64,000 nt of DNA from Telmatactis stephensoni (lineage: Eukaryota > Cnidaria > Anthozoa > Actiniaria > Isophelliidae), in the NCBI GenBank assembly GCA_029948255.1, contig JALIZF010001763.1, positions 310,001-374,000 of the forward strand, read 5' to 3'. The position numbers and the translations under genes are program-made. The notes under the pieces are model-generated. The model saw only the letters and a program-made list of their open reading frames with translations, did not search any database and was not told the DNA's origin. Below, piece after piece: positions 11,790-23,029 of the stretch. How positions within the stretch are numbered: position 1 is the first letter of the stretch; every line of letters begins with the position of its first letter.

Positions 11790-12530
11790 TAACAATTATT
11801 CCACGAAATCGAGTCGTACATGAGCTCATAGCTGACGAGGCGCGAAGCGCCGAGTCGGCTATTAGCCATGGACGACGAGATTGAGTGGAATAATTGTTTT
11901 TATTATATCCACATCCACTGGATTCTGAGAAAAATATAATTTTAATTATTTTCAAGTTAAAAAAAAAATAGTGGAAAAATAATTGTTAAAGATTACGGAA
12001 AAATAATTGTTAAAGATTACGGGGCGGTTTTCGAGGACGTGAGAAATCGCACGAAACAGTAATCAAGCATAAAATAGTTTCAAGCAGCTATTTACTCAGT
12101 TTTGGACATCTCGGTGATATATTTGTCAAATTTATATGAGCTCTGGAACCAGTCTATAATAAAAAAAAGGTCGCAAAAGATCACAAAAAAGTGTTTATAA
12201 TTAGCCGGCATGAGGACTGTAAACAAACCGGCAAATAGCGACAGAGACAGTAGATTTAATTTTGTAAAAGTCTGTATTAATAATCATTGAAAAATTAAAA
12301 AATGTACTTCTTACCATCAAATACTTTCATTACAAACTTTATTGCTATTTTGTTTTTTGTTTTGGAGTTTTGTTTTCTAGTAAAGATTTTATTTCGTCCC
12401 GAGTTAGTTCGGCAAAACGATCCGCCATTTTGATTTTCTCTACTCACGGGATATGAGCTGATAGCCTAGTAGTAGAGGAACCAATCAGAGCGCGCGATTG
12501 CTCATATCCAGTGATGTGGATATAATAATG
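11790..12530. mobile_element. Composite inverted-repeat insertion in block A
   Basis: It contains a hairpin (AACAATTATTCCAC at 11,791 with its complement near 11,899). A second inverted pair, ATTATATCCACATCCACTGG near 11,903 and its near complement near 12,528, encloses the rest. It is absent from block B, where the flanks are joined. Confidence 0.6.
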
Positions 12531-12612
12531 ATATTTATCTGAAGCTAAATTGAAGATGACCACTGCTTCTTGTTTGGGGATATTTTGTAAGTCGGATTCG
12601 TTTTTACTGTCG

Positions 12613-12906
12613 TACTGAACAGTACAACGGTACCGGCCTGACCAACACTCAGGGTGTTTAAATAATTGAAGAGAAGGTGCTGCCTTTGTAATTACACTGC
12701 AAACGGTTGACCTTTACGTCTTCTCGGATAGGGACGTTGCTTTCACTCTAACCCTGCCTGAATAGTGGACGTAAAAGATCCTGTTGTACTGTTCGCAAAG
12801 AGTAGGGGGTTATCACTCGATACAACAGTCGATCTGTACGTACTACTAACAAACTTTAAGCGCATTTGATTATATACATATAGATATTTGCGCTATATAA
12901 ATGTAA
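12613..12906. mobile_element. About 290-bp insertion next to the 3' end of PAN-fibrinogen gene A
   Basis: Alignment with block B at GTCGTA...TTTCTCATTCACAG shows that about 290 bp are present only in block A. It ends in ATATTTGCGCTATATAAATG. No coding potential is visible and the family is not recognised. Confidence 0.45.
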
Positions 12907-12946
12907 AAATTTCTCATTCACAGACGAGAACGCAATCAAAGTTATT

Positions 12947-13597
12947 TTACCAATACCCACCAAACCAGTACTCAGTCGTGCTGTCACCATTTTCAGACCC
13001 ACGGAACTTTGAATTGGCGTTATAACAGTAATAGCCAAAATTATTCTCACTCCAAACGAATCCAGACAAACTGTTAAACTGACAACCACGATTAAGCGAG
13101 CTATCCATGTGAAATGGATAATATCCACCCTCTTGCCAGAAAGGTGCAGTCACGTGATGCCCTTTATGCCCCCGGATGTTGATATATTCCACCAGTTTAC
13201 ACGCACCATTGCGATGAACGAAAGTCAACACATTTACACTTGTCAGCTTTATACGCAAATAATCTCGAAAATCCACACCATACTTCATAAATCCTGTAGT
13301 GACTCTAAAATCCGTTGACTGTTTAGAAAGTTGCTGCATTCGACTGAGTGACAAGCGATAGGCTTCCCAGTTTGGGGCGTTTTCTTTGACTGGTGCGTTT
13401 TGAGTCAGGGGAATTCTGCAGAATTCCTGCATATTTCTGTTCTTAAATGCTTGAGATAATATCAAGGTCCATGCCGAGCGCGGCTCCGAGGTGAAATCAC
13501 AGAAAACATTATAGGATGTCCCACTGGTATCTGTAATGGTGTAGATGCCATTCGTGTTGACTCCAATACGAAGAAAATCAAGGCAAGATTTGAAATC
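12947..13597 (-). CDS. PAN-fibrinogen A exon 3 (fibrinogen-like domain)
   Basis: Acceptor CTTTCAG directly above 13597 (minus strand). 217 codons including TAA; starts in phase 0. Confidence 0.85.
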   Translation of the reverse strand, partial: DFKSCLDFLRIGVNTNGIYTITDTSGTSYNVFCDFTSEPRSAWTLILSQAFKNRNMQEFCRIPLTQNAPVKENAPNWEAYRLSLSRMQQLSKQSTDFRVTTGFMKYGVDFRDYLRIKLTSVNVLTFVHRNGACKLVEYINIRGHKGHHVTAPFWQEGGYYPFHMDSSLNRGCQFNSLSGFVWSENNFGYYCYNANSKFRGSENGDSTTEYWFGGYW

Positions 13598-16317
13598 CTG
13601 AAAGGAAAACGAAATCTCTATATTTCACATTTCAGACAGCAACAGTAACAAGTTCTTGTCAATGTATTAGGGATTAGAGATCGCATGACGTATGGGACCA
13701 CAGGTCAAATTTTCTAATAGAGATCGGTGATTACTCAGTTCCAGGTTCTTCTACGACCTTGAACCTCTTTATGTTGCGGGAACGACACAGGAAACCCAAT
13801 TAAAAAGGGATTCGGAGAACGAGGGACCAGTATCTGACCTGCTGGATTTCATTAATAAGATTAGGCGTTGAGATTTGAATGAAGGTTTTAGGTAATTTTT
13901 TCCGTGTACTGGACTTGTCAATCTTACTTTTTGTTGTAGAAATCACTGGTGTTAGGAGATTTTTTGCACATTCATTGGCCTACAAAAACTATTCAGTTGA
14001 AGAAGTTATTGCTTTGAGAAAGTTTAGGTTGTTTGTGAGTGGTTTTGATCAATAAAAGTTAGATTAAAGCGTTAATCCAAAGTGAAAATTTGAATCGAAA
14101 ATGAGTTTTAAGTCGCCTTCTTTTGCTCCATTGCAATAGAATTCTTTACATTCAGCTTGAAAGTTGCTAAATTGGAGTAAAAATACAGGATAACAACTTC
14201 GTACAATTCAAAAAACTGTTTTAAACAGGCATTATATCTTAGTAGGTCAATTCCTAACTAATAAAAATTGAATTTGAGTGTTAACCCAGAACGAAAATTT
14301 GAATTAAAACTTACAAAGGGGCTAATTTTTGGCACTTTTAGTCATTATTACTCGGTATTGTAAAAACCTCCTCTTAAGTGATAACTGACACAATTCAACA
14401 TTTTCCCAACAATATTCAATTTCCTTTCTATTTGTAGCCTTTGTTATTTTACAGACTTTTTTACATACCTCAGAAATGTCGTAATAGTGAACAAAGCTAA
14501 CATCAGCCTTATACGACGCTGAATTAGTTCGTCTTGTAGCGTTACTCAACTGGCAGACGTCCTTGTCACCAGCTCCTCCTGGTTTGTAATTGTAGGATTT
14601 GCAATTGTCGTTTGCTGTGCAGAAGAAACCGCAGTCAATTGGTGACGTCACTTGATGGGTTGATAACACGTGATCAACTAGAACCATACCTGGTGTAAAA
14701 AACAGCTGGAAATGTAAAGGCCTGACACACGATAAAACATTTTCTGAAACGTTTTCTGCAACATCGCGCGCAATAGTAGTTGGACCGTGCTTCCATTCCT
14801 GCACTAAATGGTGCGCGCAAGTAAGCAGAAATTCTAAACCTGCAACGATCCAAAACCTGCGACATTTTCTGCAAAATTGCATGCATGCAACAGTTGCAGG
14901 TCGGGATGGACACGCGGTGCAACAATACTGTTGCGCGCACTGTTGTGCCTGATTATCTCATTGAATGTTAATTAATGAATACATTTCTCTCAAAGCTGTA
15001 CAATTTGTGTGCCGTATAGCTAAAGGCTTTGAAGGCAACCCGAGGACTTGAAAAATGATCTTTTTTGCCTTTATTTTTCGTCTCCCACAAAATGATACAG
15101 GTTGTCCCTATCGCGCATGCTCAGCACCAAAGACAGCCGAAAGGTTGTTAGAAGGCCGACATAGGCTATGATATGCAGCTATCGTGTTTAACGAGACAGG
15201 GTTCAAAAGGGTTTTTTGGCCTCTGATAATAAGGACGCCTAGCTATAGTATCATTAAAGAAATTTTATAATTAACAATCAAGCATCAAAAACGTTAACGT
15301 CAAAGCCGGAAAACCTACTGAAAAAAGAAATTTCTGCCAAATGTCCGTATTGGAAAACGTATTGGAAGACGTATTCAAAGACATTAAAATTAAACGAATT
15401 TTATAATCCATGACGCACAGTAGCTCATTTCTTAAAAACGTAACATTAATTATTCAATAATATTTTAATGGACTTAATATTATAACCGTCAAATAGTAAC
15501 ATTAATTAACCGTCAAAACTACACCGTTTTTTTATCGTTAACCGTCAAAACCCCGAATTTATCGTTAACCGTCAGAACACCGAGTTTTTCTTCGTTTACC
15601 GTCAAAATACCGAATTTTTACCGTCAATCGTTAATGGTATATCCCCATTGAGACTCTCTTTACACAAAAGAGCTCCCTTTTTGCTCATGGGGCATTTGGC
15701 AATTTGTCAAATAACTGTCAAATGACACCAAAATTTGGCGGTTCTCATAACTTGATAAGGTTTTGCCCCAAGTTTTAAACAACGATAGCATAAATGTAGC
15801 TCTTACAATTTTTAAGTTGATAAAAAAAGGTGGGAAATAACAGCTTTCCGTTATATCGCTCGCCTATCTCTTGGCAGAAGCTTCCAGCAAAACTTTTTCG
15901 TTTTATCGCAAAAGCCTAGTGTAAGCGTTTGGTTGGCTTCCTAATGACTTTCCAATGACAATGTTTAACACCATTGAAGAATTGATAGATTATTCTAGCA
16001 TAATATTCTAACGAAGAAGTCTTGAACTGGTTCGACTTTTCATTATTTTAATGCTGACATTTTTTGTGCGATGCCCTTGCAGCTCGTACCAACCCTAACC
16101 CACAGCGGCTAAAAGATAGTTTTAAAAATTCTGATTCTGAATGTGATCGGATGCCGCTTGCAGTGTCATTAGCGGGATGTTGGAAGACAGGTGGCTTACC
16201 TTTAACGGGGCGAAAGTGGATCGTCTCTTCCGTTCTTAACGTTATTACGACACCATACCAAAATGAAATGCAGAGAACGAATATCCTCACAGATAATGAT
16301 AAAGATAAACGAACCAT
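12947..16317 (-). CDS. PAN/apple-fibrinogen-like secreted protein A, three exons
   Basis: Minus-strand exons 16317-16200, 14689-14469 and 13597-12947 join in frame (990 nt, 329 residues) with GT-AG introns of phases 1 and 0. The start is the ATG at 16317, right before the signal peptide (MVRLSLSLSVRIFVLCISF). Exon 2 encodes a PAN/apple module: SPIDCGFFC, NDNCKSYNYKPG and DVCQLSN are the usual cysteine positions. Exon 3 encodes a fibrinogen C-terminal-like domain of about 215 residues starting FKSCLDFLRIG, with NGIYTI and YNVFCDF in the place of the family's G-x-Y and V-x-CD motifs, and ending EYWFGGYW then stop. Such proteins are secreted and usually bind sugars or proteins in recognition or adhesion; the ligand here is unknown. 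The fibrinogen fold is inferred mainly from its N-terminal half; the C-terminal half is divergent. Paralogue B has the same exon structure. Confidence 0.82.
13940..14330. repeat. Dispersed repeat in intron 2 of gene A (copy 1 of 3)
   Basis: Carries the motif TTAACCCAGAACGAAAATTTG and a paired earlier copy of it. The same block lies in intron 2 of gene B (about 25,645-26,000) and, inverted, at about 59,290-59,690. Confidence 0.55.
14469..14689 (-). CDS. PAN-fibrinogen A exon 2 (PAN/apple domain)
   Basis: Acceptor TTTACACCAG, donor GTATGT. 221 nt, phase 1 in and 0 out; the split Gly codon joins exon 1. Carries four cysteines in apple spacing. Confidence 0.85.
14700..14950. repeat. Imperfect foldback repeat in intron 1 of gene A
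   Basis: Starts AAAGGCCTGACACACGATAAAACA and contains alternating GCAAC and GTTGC motifs that pair imperfectly. The gene B counterpart (about 26,490-26,930) has a further foldback element inserted in it. Confidence 0.45.
16200..16317 (-). CDS. PAN-fibrinogen A exon 1 (signal peptide)
   Basis: 118 nt from ATG to donor GTAAGC. Encodes a hydrophobic leader followed by RTEETIHFRPVK. Same length as the exon in paralogue B. Confidence 0.8.
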
Positions 16318-16779
16318 GTTTAACAAGGACAGATTTGGTTAGTTAGTGTTCTGCGCGATGTGACGCTTAAATGGAATTTATTTCATGTATTCATAAAGAA
16401 AGACGAATAAGCACCAATCATCGTAGTCAATTTTAAATTAGCAATGCAGTATGATATTATTTGCTGTTATAATGAGCCAATCAGAACTCGTTTATTTAAT
16501 AGCTCAGTTGTAGGTCGAGGATGGGACGCACATTAGAGCGACTGGATGGACTCCCCTAGTAATTTTCTCCTGACTGTGTATATATTTTGTCAATAAAATT
16601 GTTTTGCGAATAGAAAACTAGTAATAAGTAGTTCTAGAGATTTTATAGGATATTCAATAGCTCCTTCGTCACTTCTTTTGCACTTTAATTTTAGATTTCA
16701 AATCCTAAAACCTCAGAAAGGAGAAGTCTGACCCAAAAATATTAAAATATAAAGTTTTTCCATTCATAAAGAAACGATT

Positions 16780-17060
16780 ATGTATAGTAATATTAAAAAA
16801 ATGACGAGCAGCAGTGGTTTATCCGATATAAAGATACTTGTCATGATTATAATTACCATTGTGTTATCCTAATTAATTATTAATGAGTTTTTTAACAAAA
16901 CATAAAAAAAACAAAGTTTTTCCATCCACAAAGATACGATTATGTATAGTAATATTAAAAAAAGACGAGCAGCAGTGTTTTATCCGATATAAAGATACTT
17001 GTCATGGTTAATTACCATTGTGTTATCCTTATGAATTATTAATGAGTTTTTTAACAAAAT
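16780..17060. repeat. Tandem duplication, about 155-bp unit, two copies
   Basis: Two adjacent copies share AAAGTTTTTCCAT, TATGTATAGTAATATTAAAA, GACGAGCAGCAGTG and TTATCCGATATAAAGATACT. A related single piece lies near 29,650-29,735, so it is a dispersed family. Confidence 0.65.
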
Positions 17061-17469
17061 TTCAAATTAGGGGATTATATTTATTTATATACTGTATTTC
17101 ACAAAAGGTTATCGGACGAGAGACCTAAAGCAATATCGACTAAACTGAAAGGCAAAAATCTCAATTGCAACTCACTTTTCGGGTTTGGTCTTGATTTTTA
17201 ATATCAAAAAATGAATCGAATTATAAGGGTATAGCAAAATAGATGTGGATGTCGTGTTTACATTCGTGTAGTTTTATTGGTTAAATAATTTCTTCCCATA
17301 TTCCATTTCGGGTGAGTCGCGTATGCTTGGAGTCTTTGACGCGATTACGTTTATTGAAATAGGCGGTTTTTTCCTTTTTTTTCGGATGAACTTTTCTCCT
17401 TTTAATCTCAAAATCCTGTAAGCGTTTACTTGTCTATATCCAATGAAGATGTTTGTTCTGAACATCATG

Positions 17470-18020
17470 CCAAATTCTTGACTAAGAAATCATGAACTAG
17501 TCTAGCCAGTCTTTTCATTATTTTAATTGGATACATTTTATGCAAATGAATGCTTTACCAGCTCGTAATTCTAGCCTTAATCCGCTATAAAATAGGTTTT
17601 AAGAACTAGTATTTTCCGAAATTAAATGGTATCGTATGCCTCGCAGTGCCAAAAGAAGACTTAGAGACCTTAGTAGCACTTATTCCAGGGGCGTATCCAG
17701 AACATTTCCAAAGGGGGGGGGGGGGGGGGGGGGGGTCATACTTTCCATTTTCCACCAAAGGGGGATCACACTTCCAATTTCTCAATCTTTCTCCAGTCAG
17801 ATTCTTTTATTTCTATCATCTTTTTTGTTTTCAAAGGGGGTTCACGGGCATCCTGGAACCCCCCCTGTATTCCTACTCCGGTCTGGCAAGTATCATTTGG
17901 ATGTTGGAAGACAGGTGGCTCACCGAAAGTAAATCGTCTCTTTCGTTTTTAAAGTTATTACGACTCATTACCATAATGAAATCCAGTGAACGAATATCTT
18001 TACAAATAACGACAAACATA
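17470..18020 (-). pseudogene. Decayed third copy of the PAN-fibrinogen first-exon region
   Basis: Follows the block A sequence around 16,010-16,320: the promoter-side motif GGATGTTGGAAGACAGGTGG, then AAATCGTCTCTTTCG and the start-codon region near 18,015. The exon has lost about ten bases next to the donor and its leader is no longer hydrophobic. A repeat with a long G run is inserted at about 17,688-17,890. No PAN or fibrinogen exon is seen nearby, so this is a remnant. Confidence 0.65.
17688..17890. mobile_element. Small repeat insertion with a G-homopolymer
   Basis: Begins AGGGGCGTATCCAGAACATTT, runs into about 28 G, and contains further GGGGG and CCCCCC stretches towards its other end. 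It interrupts the pseudo-exon region. The left end looks like a common MITE end in invertebrates; classification is an inference. Confidence 0.5.
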
Positions 18021-18238
18021 TACCACTTGAGCGCCACATCCCAGTCAGGACACTTCGGTTATCAGACGAAGTACAACTACAAGTACCTTTGACAACTGGT
18101 ACTTTTCAACAAGCATGTGCAACTACATTCAACAAATCACCAAAAGATGTAAAGAACTGCACAAATACAAACTTGTTCAAGAGACAGTGCAAGAAGTTCT
18201 TGACAAACTCAGCAAAAAGAAGATTGCTGATTAATTGA
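18020..18238 (+). pseudogene. Non-LTR retrotransposon remnant (C-terminal end of a reverse transcriptase ORF)
   Basis: 72 codons in one frame to a TGA, containing FNKSPKDVKNCTNTNLF and FKRQCKKFLTN. This resembles the W/F-N-x-LP-x-x-V/I-(6-10)-F-K-x-x-L/C-K tail that ends many CR1/L2-type polyproteins, though the usual Trp is Phe here. The body is missing (5' truncated) and the AT-rich sequence after it may be the tail. Confidence 0.45.
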
Positions 18239-18649
18239 ACTTTTGATAAAGAACGCTAATGCAATGTAATATCTCAATTAATTAGTTAACTTAGAAATAT
18301 CACAACATATTGAATTATATTTAAATCCTGTATAGTTTTTATTAAGTAAATATTAGACGATCGTCCTTTTCCTATAGTTTTTACATTTTTTCATTTATTT
18401 ATTCATATATATAGTTTTTTAGGGCCTAGATGAAAATTGCATATGAAATTCTAGTCACCCTGTTTAAATAAAGTTTATTGATTTATATATTTATTTATTT
18501 AATGTTAACATGTAAATATATATCAATTATTTTATATTTAACTACTTATCTAATAAATTCTATATATTTTATTATCATTTTGTAAATATCTATTCCCTAT
18601 AATGTGGGCAAATGTATGAGTGTCGTATATATAACATATTTTTGTATTG

Positions 18650-18712
18650 CTATTATTATTATTATTATTATTATTATTGTTGTTGTTGTTGTTGTTGCTG
18701 TTGTTATTATCC
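18650..18712. repeat. (ATT)n-(GTT)n microsatellite
   Basis: A run of ATT followed by GTT triplets. It yields poly-Leu, poly-Ile/Val and poly-Asn frames that are not genes. The surrounding 18,240-18,600 is very AT-rich with no gene. Confidence 0.9.
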
Positions 18713-19535
18713 CAAACCATAGAAAATACAGCCAATCAGATGCAGGAAAGCATGTGTATATTAATGTCAGTATTTCACTCTTCCTTTCCCATCATGCATT
18801 TGTATTTTCTATGGTGTCGGATAAAATAGTTATACAATGGTTTCTCGTGGCATATTGTGGATATCCCAATTATCACTTATATTTTCTTCATATACACACT
18901 CGCCTAAAGGCTCATGTGTATACTAGAAAAGGGTAATTCCACTCTAAACCATTGTATAACTAGTATATATCATTCTAGCACCTTGAGTTACCTTGAACTC
19001 GTCAAGATGATGTCTTATTGGTCATGCCCTGGAGTGTTGATTACGCATGCGCACACTAGGTCAATCTTAGGATTGTCAAGCGTTAATAATTGCAGGAACA
19101 GTAGACTCATAACGTCAGTACATGGATGATATAGACTGTTTCCATTGTGGGATGTCATACACCTATTTCAAAAAAGGTTGTCGTATAAGAGGTCTCAAGC
19201 CTGCGCGACTAGACCGAAAAGGAGTATGGGTAGTTGCCAAATATCACTCTCTTTTTCGTATTGGTCTTGATTTTAGCATCAGCAAATGAAGCTCTTTAAT
19301 GTCTTAGGCCATGGCAAGCCGAAATTGAATTATAGTGTGGATATATGTGTGGTTTTATAGCTTTAGTAATGTTTACCCATGCTTCCTTTCGGGTGAGTCG
19401 CGTAGGCTTTTGCCGACGTTTATTGAAATAGGTGTATACCTAAACTACCGCAGCTCCACACAAGCTGTTCGCTCCGCCGAGTGAATGTCACAAATATTCA
19501 TAGAATCCCTTACGATTAGTGATGACTCTTGAAAG

Positions 19536-19770
19536 GAGCAAGGATGGCACAGTTGGTTAGTGCGCGGCCTTCGGTGCGAGAGGTCCCTAGTTCTATAACC
19601 AGTGACCTCACATCCTTGTTTCAACTTCTTTCCTTTCTGTGTAGCTTTAATTAGCTTTAAATACCCTTAAAACGGAGCACTGATGGAGAGAGGGGAGTAA
19701 AATGAGCGCACCGTCGACCTCAAGTTTATCAGTTACCAAAATTACTGTCACGAGTTATCGACGTAAAATA
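19536..19770 (+). repeat. tRNA-derived SINE-like repeat
   Basis: The head ATGGCACAGTTGGTTAGTGCG is a good pol III A box. The B-box region (GAGGTCCCTAGTTC) is degraded. The body is non-tRNA and the 3' end is not clear. Confidence 0.5.
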
Positions 19771-19829
19771 TGGTCGTTTACTTTACGTTTACTTTTACTC
19801 TTCTAGTCATCAATTAACCTTAGCATATT

Positions 19830-19965
19830 TATTCTAATTACCGGAAATAAAGACGGATAATTAACATAACAATGAGATCCCACAATGCTTTGCAACGCAT
19901 ATATTAATCAGGCTTCAGGCTTTTGTCACAGTTCCTCTTGACAACCGAGGAGCAAACATCTCGAC
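19830..19965 (+). repeat. Split direct repeat A1
   Basis: 136 bp, matching 22,808-22,943 almost base for base; begins TATTCTAATTACCGG and ends CATCTCGAC. Confidence 0.85.
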
Positions 19966-20109
19966 TTTTGGAATCTTTCCTGACTGCGACACGCCGTCAT
20001 CTCACTTATGGATGTTCAATTTCCTCGAGTTAACGATCAAGCACCCGACGTTGCTCATGCAAGGTCAACTCCCCCCACAAGGAAACCTTGAGGTAGGTTC
20101 TAATTCAAC

Positions 20110-20900
20110 TTAATCGGTACGCTGTGTGTTCGTACAAGCTCATTTTCTTTTACAAATGTAGTTGCACGCTGTGTGTTCGTGCTAGGTGATATATTTCTGA
20201 AAGCCCCTTAGAGAACCACACCAAATAACGTCCAGTTGATTGTATTGTCCCGAAATCGTACCAGGATTAGAACGCTGTTAGAATTGCCCAGAAGCTCATT
20301 TGTTTCAGTTACCACCCAAAGAGTCAAACAACATTGTAAGTCAAAAACTGAACCGACTACGCTTAATCGGTACGCTGTGTGTTCGTACAAGCCTATTCCC
20401 TTTTACCGGATTAAATGTAGTGTTGCACGCTGTGTGTTCGTGCTAGGAGATATATTTCTGAAAGCCCCTTAGAGAACCACACCAAATAACGTCCAGTTGA
20501 TTGTATTGCCCCGAAATCGTACCAGGATTAGAACGCTGTTAGAATTGCCCAGAAGCTCATTTGTTTCAGTTACCACCCAAAGAGTCAAACAACATTGTAA
20601 GTCAAAAACTGAACTGACTACGCTTAATCGGTACGCTGTGTGTTCGTACAAGCCTATTCCCTTTTACCGGATTAAATGTAGTGTTGCACGCTGTGTGTTC
20701 GTGCTAGGAGATATATTTCTGAAAGCCCCTAAGAGAACCACACCAAATAACGTCCAGCTAGTTGATTGTATTGTCCCAAAATCGAATGAGCTAGAACGCT
20801 GTTAGAATAACCCCAAAATCTCATTTGTTTTTTGACTTTTAATTTGCACACTGTGTGTCGTGCTTAAATTCCCTCAGTTACCATCCAAAGAGTCAAACAA
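20110..20900. repeat. 261-bp tandem repeat inside the retroelement
   Basis: Two full units (about 20,198-20,458 and 20,459-20,719) differ at only a few bases, with partial, more diverged units on each side. Each has GATATATTTCTGAAAGCCCC and two copies of the phrase CGCTGTGTGTTCGT. Frames across it repeat with the unit and are not independent genes. Confidence 0.9.
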
Positions 20901-21263
20901 CATTTTGTCATACCAAAAGTTCTCCCTCGCTTCCCAAAACTCGTCAAACTGAATTCGCAAGTTCTTTTTTAAATGTACTTAATTTTTCAAGTTTTGTATC
21001 CGTGCCTAAAGTAGTTTTTTCCTTTAAATGGTCTAGAAGAGAGTTTCACTAAAAATGCTTTGACTTTGGTATTATTTTCTTAAAGTTCACATCGTTCTAT
21101 AACTTTTTAAAATTATTCCCTTCTTTTGTCAAAATTTCCTTTAGTCTCTTTTCGCATAAATTATCCTTTTGTACTTAATTAAGTTTGTATTCCCTTGGAG
21201 ATTCCTTCCCCTTTGTCCACTTGCATTGCTCAAATCCTTTTGTTTCGTCGCTCTTTGAGCCTT

Positions 21264-21490
21264 TAGGCCAGCATCCAGCCCAGCCATTAGCGCCTCAGCT
21301 TCCAGCGGTAAAGCCAGATAATCAACAGGCTCACTTACCTCCCCAACATGGTCTAGCCCAACAACCAGCTCAACAAGCTCCTCCCCAACAAGGTCTAGCC
21401 CAATAACCGGTCCAACAAGTACCTCCCCAACAAGGTCCAGCCTAACAACCAATCCAACAAGGACTGGCCCAACAGCTAGCAGCCCCAGCC
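21264..21490 (+). pseudogene. Gln/Pro/Ala-rich gag-like remnant
   Basis: Internally repeated 45-50 bp units give PPQHGLAQQPAQQAPPQQ-type sequence, interrupted by stops. About 190 bp on, a further piece (LDSVASSLDRLHRTLDKTRFDP, 21,679-21,770) may belong to the same decayed first ORF. Confidence 0.4.
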
Positions 21491-22154
21491 CTTACTTTGG
21501 ACGAAAAGTATAAGCTAATATAAGCTAATATAGCCAACTAGTTTGCCTCCTTGCCAGTTGTGATTCTTAATCCATTTATGTTTGATTTATATGATTTAGT
21601 TATAGCGCATTTGATCATTCCGTCATGGAAAATGCGCTCTAGAAGACCCTAGAAGCTGACAAATTTATTTATTTATAGCTCGACTCTGTCGCCTCATCAC
21701 TGGATAGACTCCATAGAACCCTGGACAAAACTCGCTTCGATCCAGATGCCACTTTACCCTTTACTGAATTGTAATAAGTTTAACATTTGACATTCATTCA
21801 GCGTCCTTTTTTACTGCATGAGTCTTTTGTTTTTGTTTTTGTTTTCCTTTTCGCAACTCATTCCCGAGGGGGGGGACGTCAACCTGAAACAGGAGTAAAA
21901 TTCTCCCCCCAGTTTATCTGGGTCAGGCTGTCCTCCTTTCCCTCTCCTGGGGTCTATGTCTCATGCCGTTTTTGCTTTCAAATTTAGTTTGTTTATTTAT
22001 TTATTTATTTTTCCCAGACCCGTCCCGCCATCGCGTCAAATGATATAGATCTCTTTGACAAGCTTAGTAACACCGTTTGCGTCCAATGGGTGGACTTTGA
22101 AGGCATCCCCAGGAGAACTCGGAAGGGACGACAGCCCGACCTTTCGACCTGGAT

Positions 22155-22481
22155 TTGGTTGTTAATATCTCAAAGGGCTCTGTGACCCCAAATTTAAGGG
22201 ATCTACTTTTTCCCAACCCCGACACGTTTGTAGCCGACCAACTTCGTACTCATATTGACTGTTGGGAAAAGATAGTCGAATTTGCCCCTTACGATGAAGC
22301 TTACCAGGTGCTAGATTGGATCAAAAACAAGGCCTCCCTACATAAGTATTTTTGCCATTTTAAGAGGTCCTTTCAATCTGGAAGGTATGATTCCCGATTT
22401 CCTCCACCAAAGATGTTCAAAAATAACTCGTCGTGCAACGGATTCAAAGAATTTATTGACAAAACCATTATCTCTGCATAA
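22155..22481 (+). pseudogene. Decayed reverse-transcriptase N-terminal region of the retroelement
   Basis: 108 codons with PNPDTFVADQLRTHIDCWEKI, then YDSRFPPPKMFKNNSSCNGF and FIDKTI. This looks like the stretch just before the RT fingers in DIRS-order elements. The catalytic YxDD and everything downstream are missing; the element's own repeats start about 260 bp later. An overlapping frame at about 22,019-22,170 (with NDIDLFDKLSNTVCVQWVDFEG) suggests a frameshift. Confidence 0.5.
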
Positions 22482-22738
22482 TATATCCAACTAGCCAGAA
22501 TAATGGCGGCGTCGTCACCCTCCTCTCTTCTCTCGGGAGTCTCACCCAATGTTGGCCAAGTAGGAACTGCTTACGACAATTTAAATATGTTAAGAGGTTT
22601 TAGCCGAACTTTCCCTTAATGTCCTCCTTTAACTTGAAGAATGGGAGGAGCGTGCTAATAAAAGTTCTTGTTCTATGATACCATGTGTTCTTGCAGTTTT
22701 TCATATTCAACCCTACGCATATTCGGTCAGAGGATGTG

Positions 22739-22810
22739 ACACCTTTTTTCCCGATTCCATATCTCATTGGTTATCCGTGTGTATTGTAGGTACTTAGAAT
22801 ATAGTACTAT
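22739..22810 (+). repeat. Split direct repeat B1
   Basis: 72 bp beginning ACACCTTTTTTCCCGATTCC, same as 23,030-23,101. Its last bases overlap the start of A2. Confidence 0.85.
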
Positions 22811-22943
22811 TCTAATTACCGGAAATAAAGACGGATAATTAACATAACAATGAGATCCCACAATGCTTTGCAACGCATATATTAATCAGGCTTCAGGCTT
22901 TTGTCACAGTTCCTCTTGACAACCGAGGAGCAAACATCTCGAC
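22808..22943 (+). repeat. Split direct repeat A2
   Basis: Second copy of A1, immediately after B1. Confidence 0.85.
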
Positions 22944-23029
22944 GACCCACCCACCCACCCCTGACGGCGTGTCGCGAATCCCTACACACGGATAACTCTT
23001 TACTCCCACGCTGTCCACTCTGTGGACGC

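Larger units (their letters stand above)
10737..16470. repeat. Segmental duplication block A
   Basis: Matches block B (23,327-28,556) along its length: a downstream flank with ACTCACTAGCGTG, three exons, both introns and the promoter region. Homology fades after the shared AGCACCAATCAT near 16,410. Block A alone carries extra insertions at 10,892-11,726, 11,790-12,530 and about 12,613-12,906. Confidence 0.8.

Noticed and set aside
13109..13318. Plus-strand frame, repeated at 24,801-25,007
   Set aside because: Antisense shadow of the fibrinogen-like exons, preserved only because both copies are conserved on the minus strand.
16064..16342. 92-codon plus-strand frame
   Set aside because: Antisense of the PAN-fibrinogen A signal-peptide exon; the minus strand has the leader, donor and duplicate support.
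18550..18936. Poly-Asn, poly-Leu and poly-Ile/Val frames
   Set aside because: They come from an ATT/GTT microsatellite, not a gene.
20208..20805. Similar frames repeated at 20,208-20,390 and 20,469-20,651
   Set aside because: They repeat with the 261-bp tandem unit and have no coding features.
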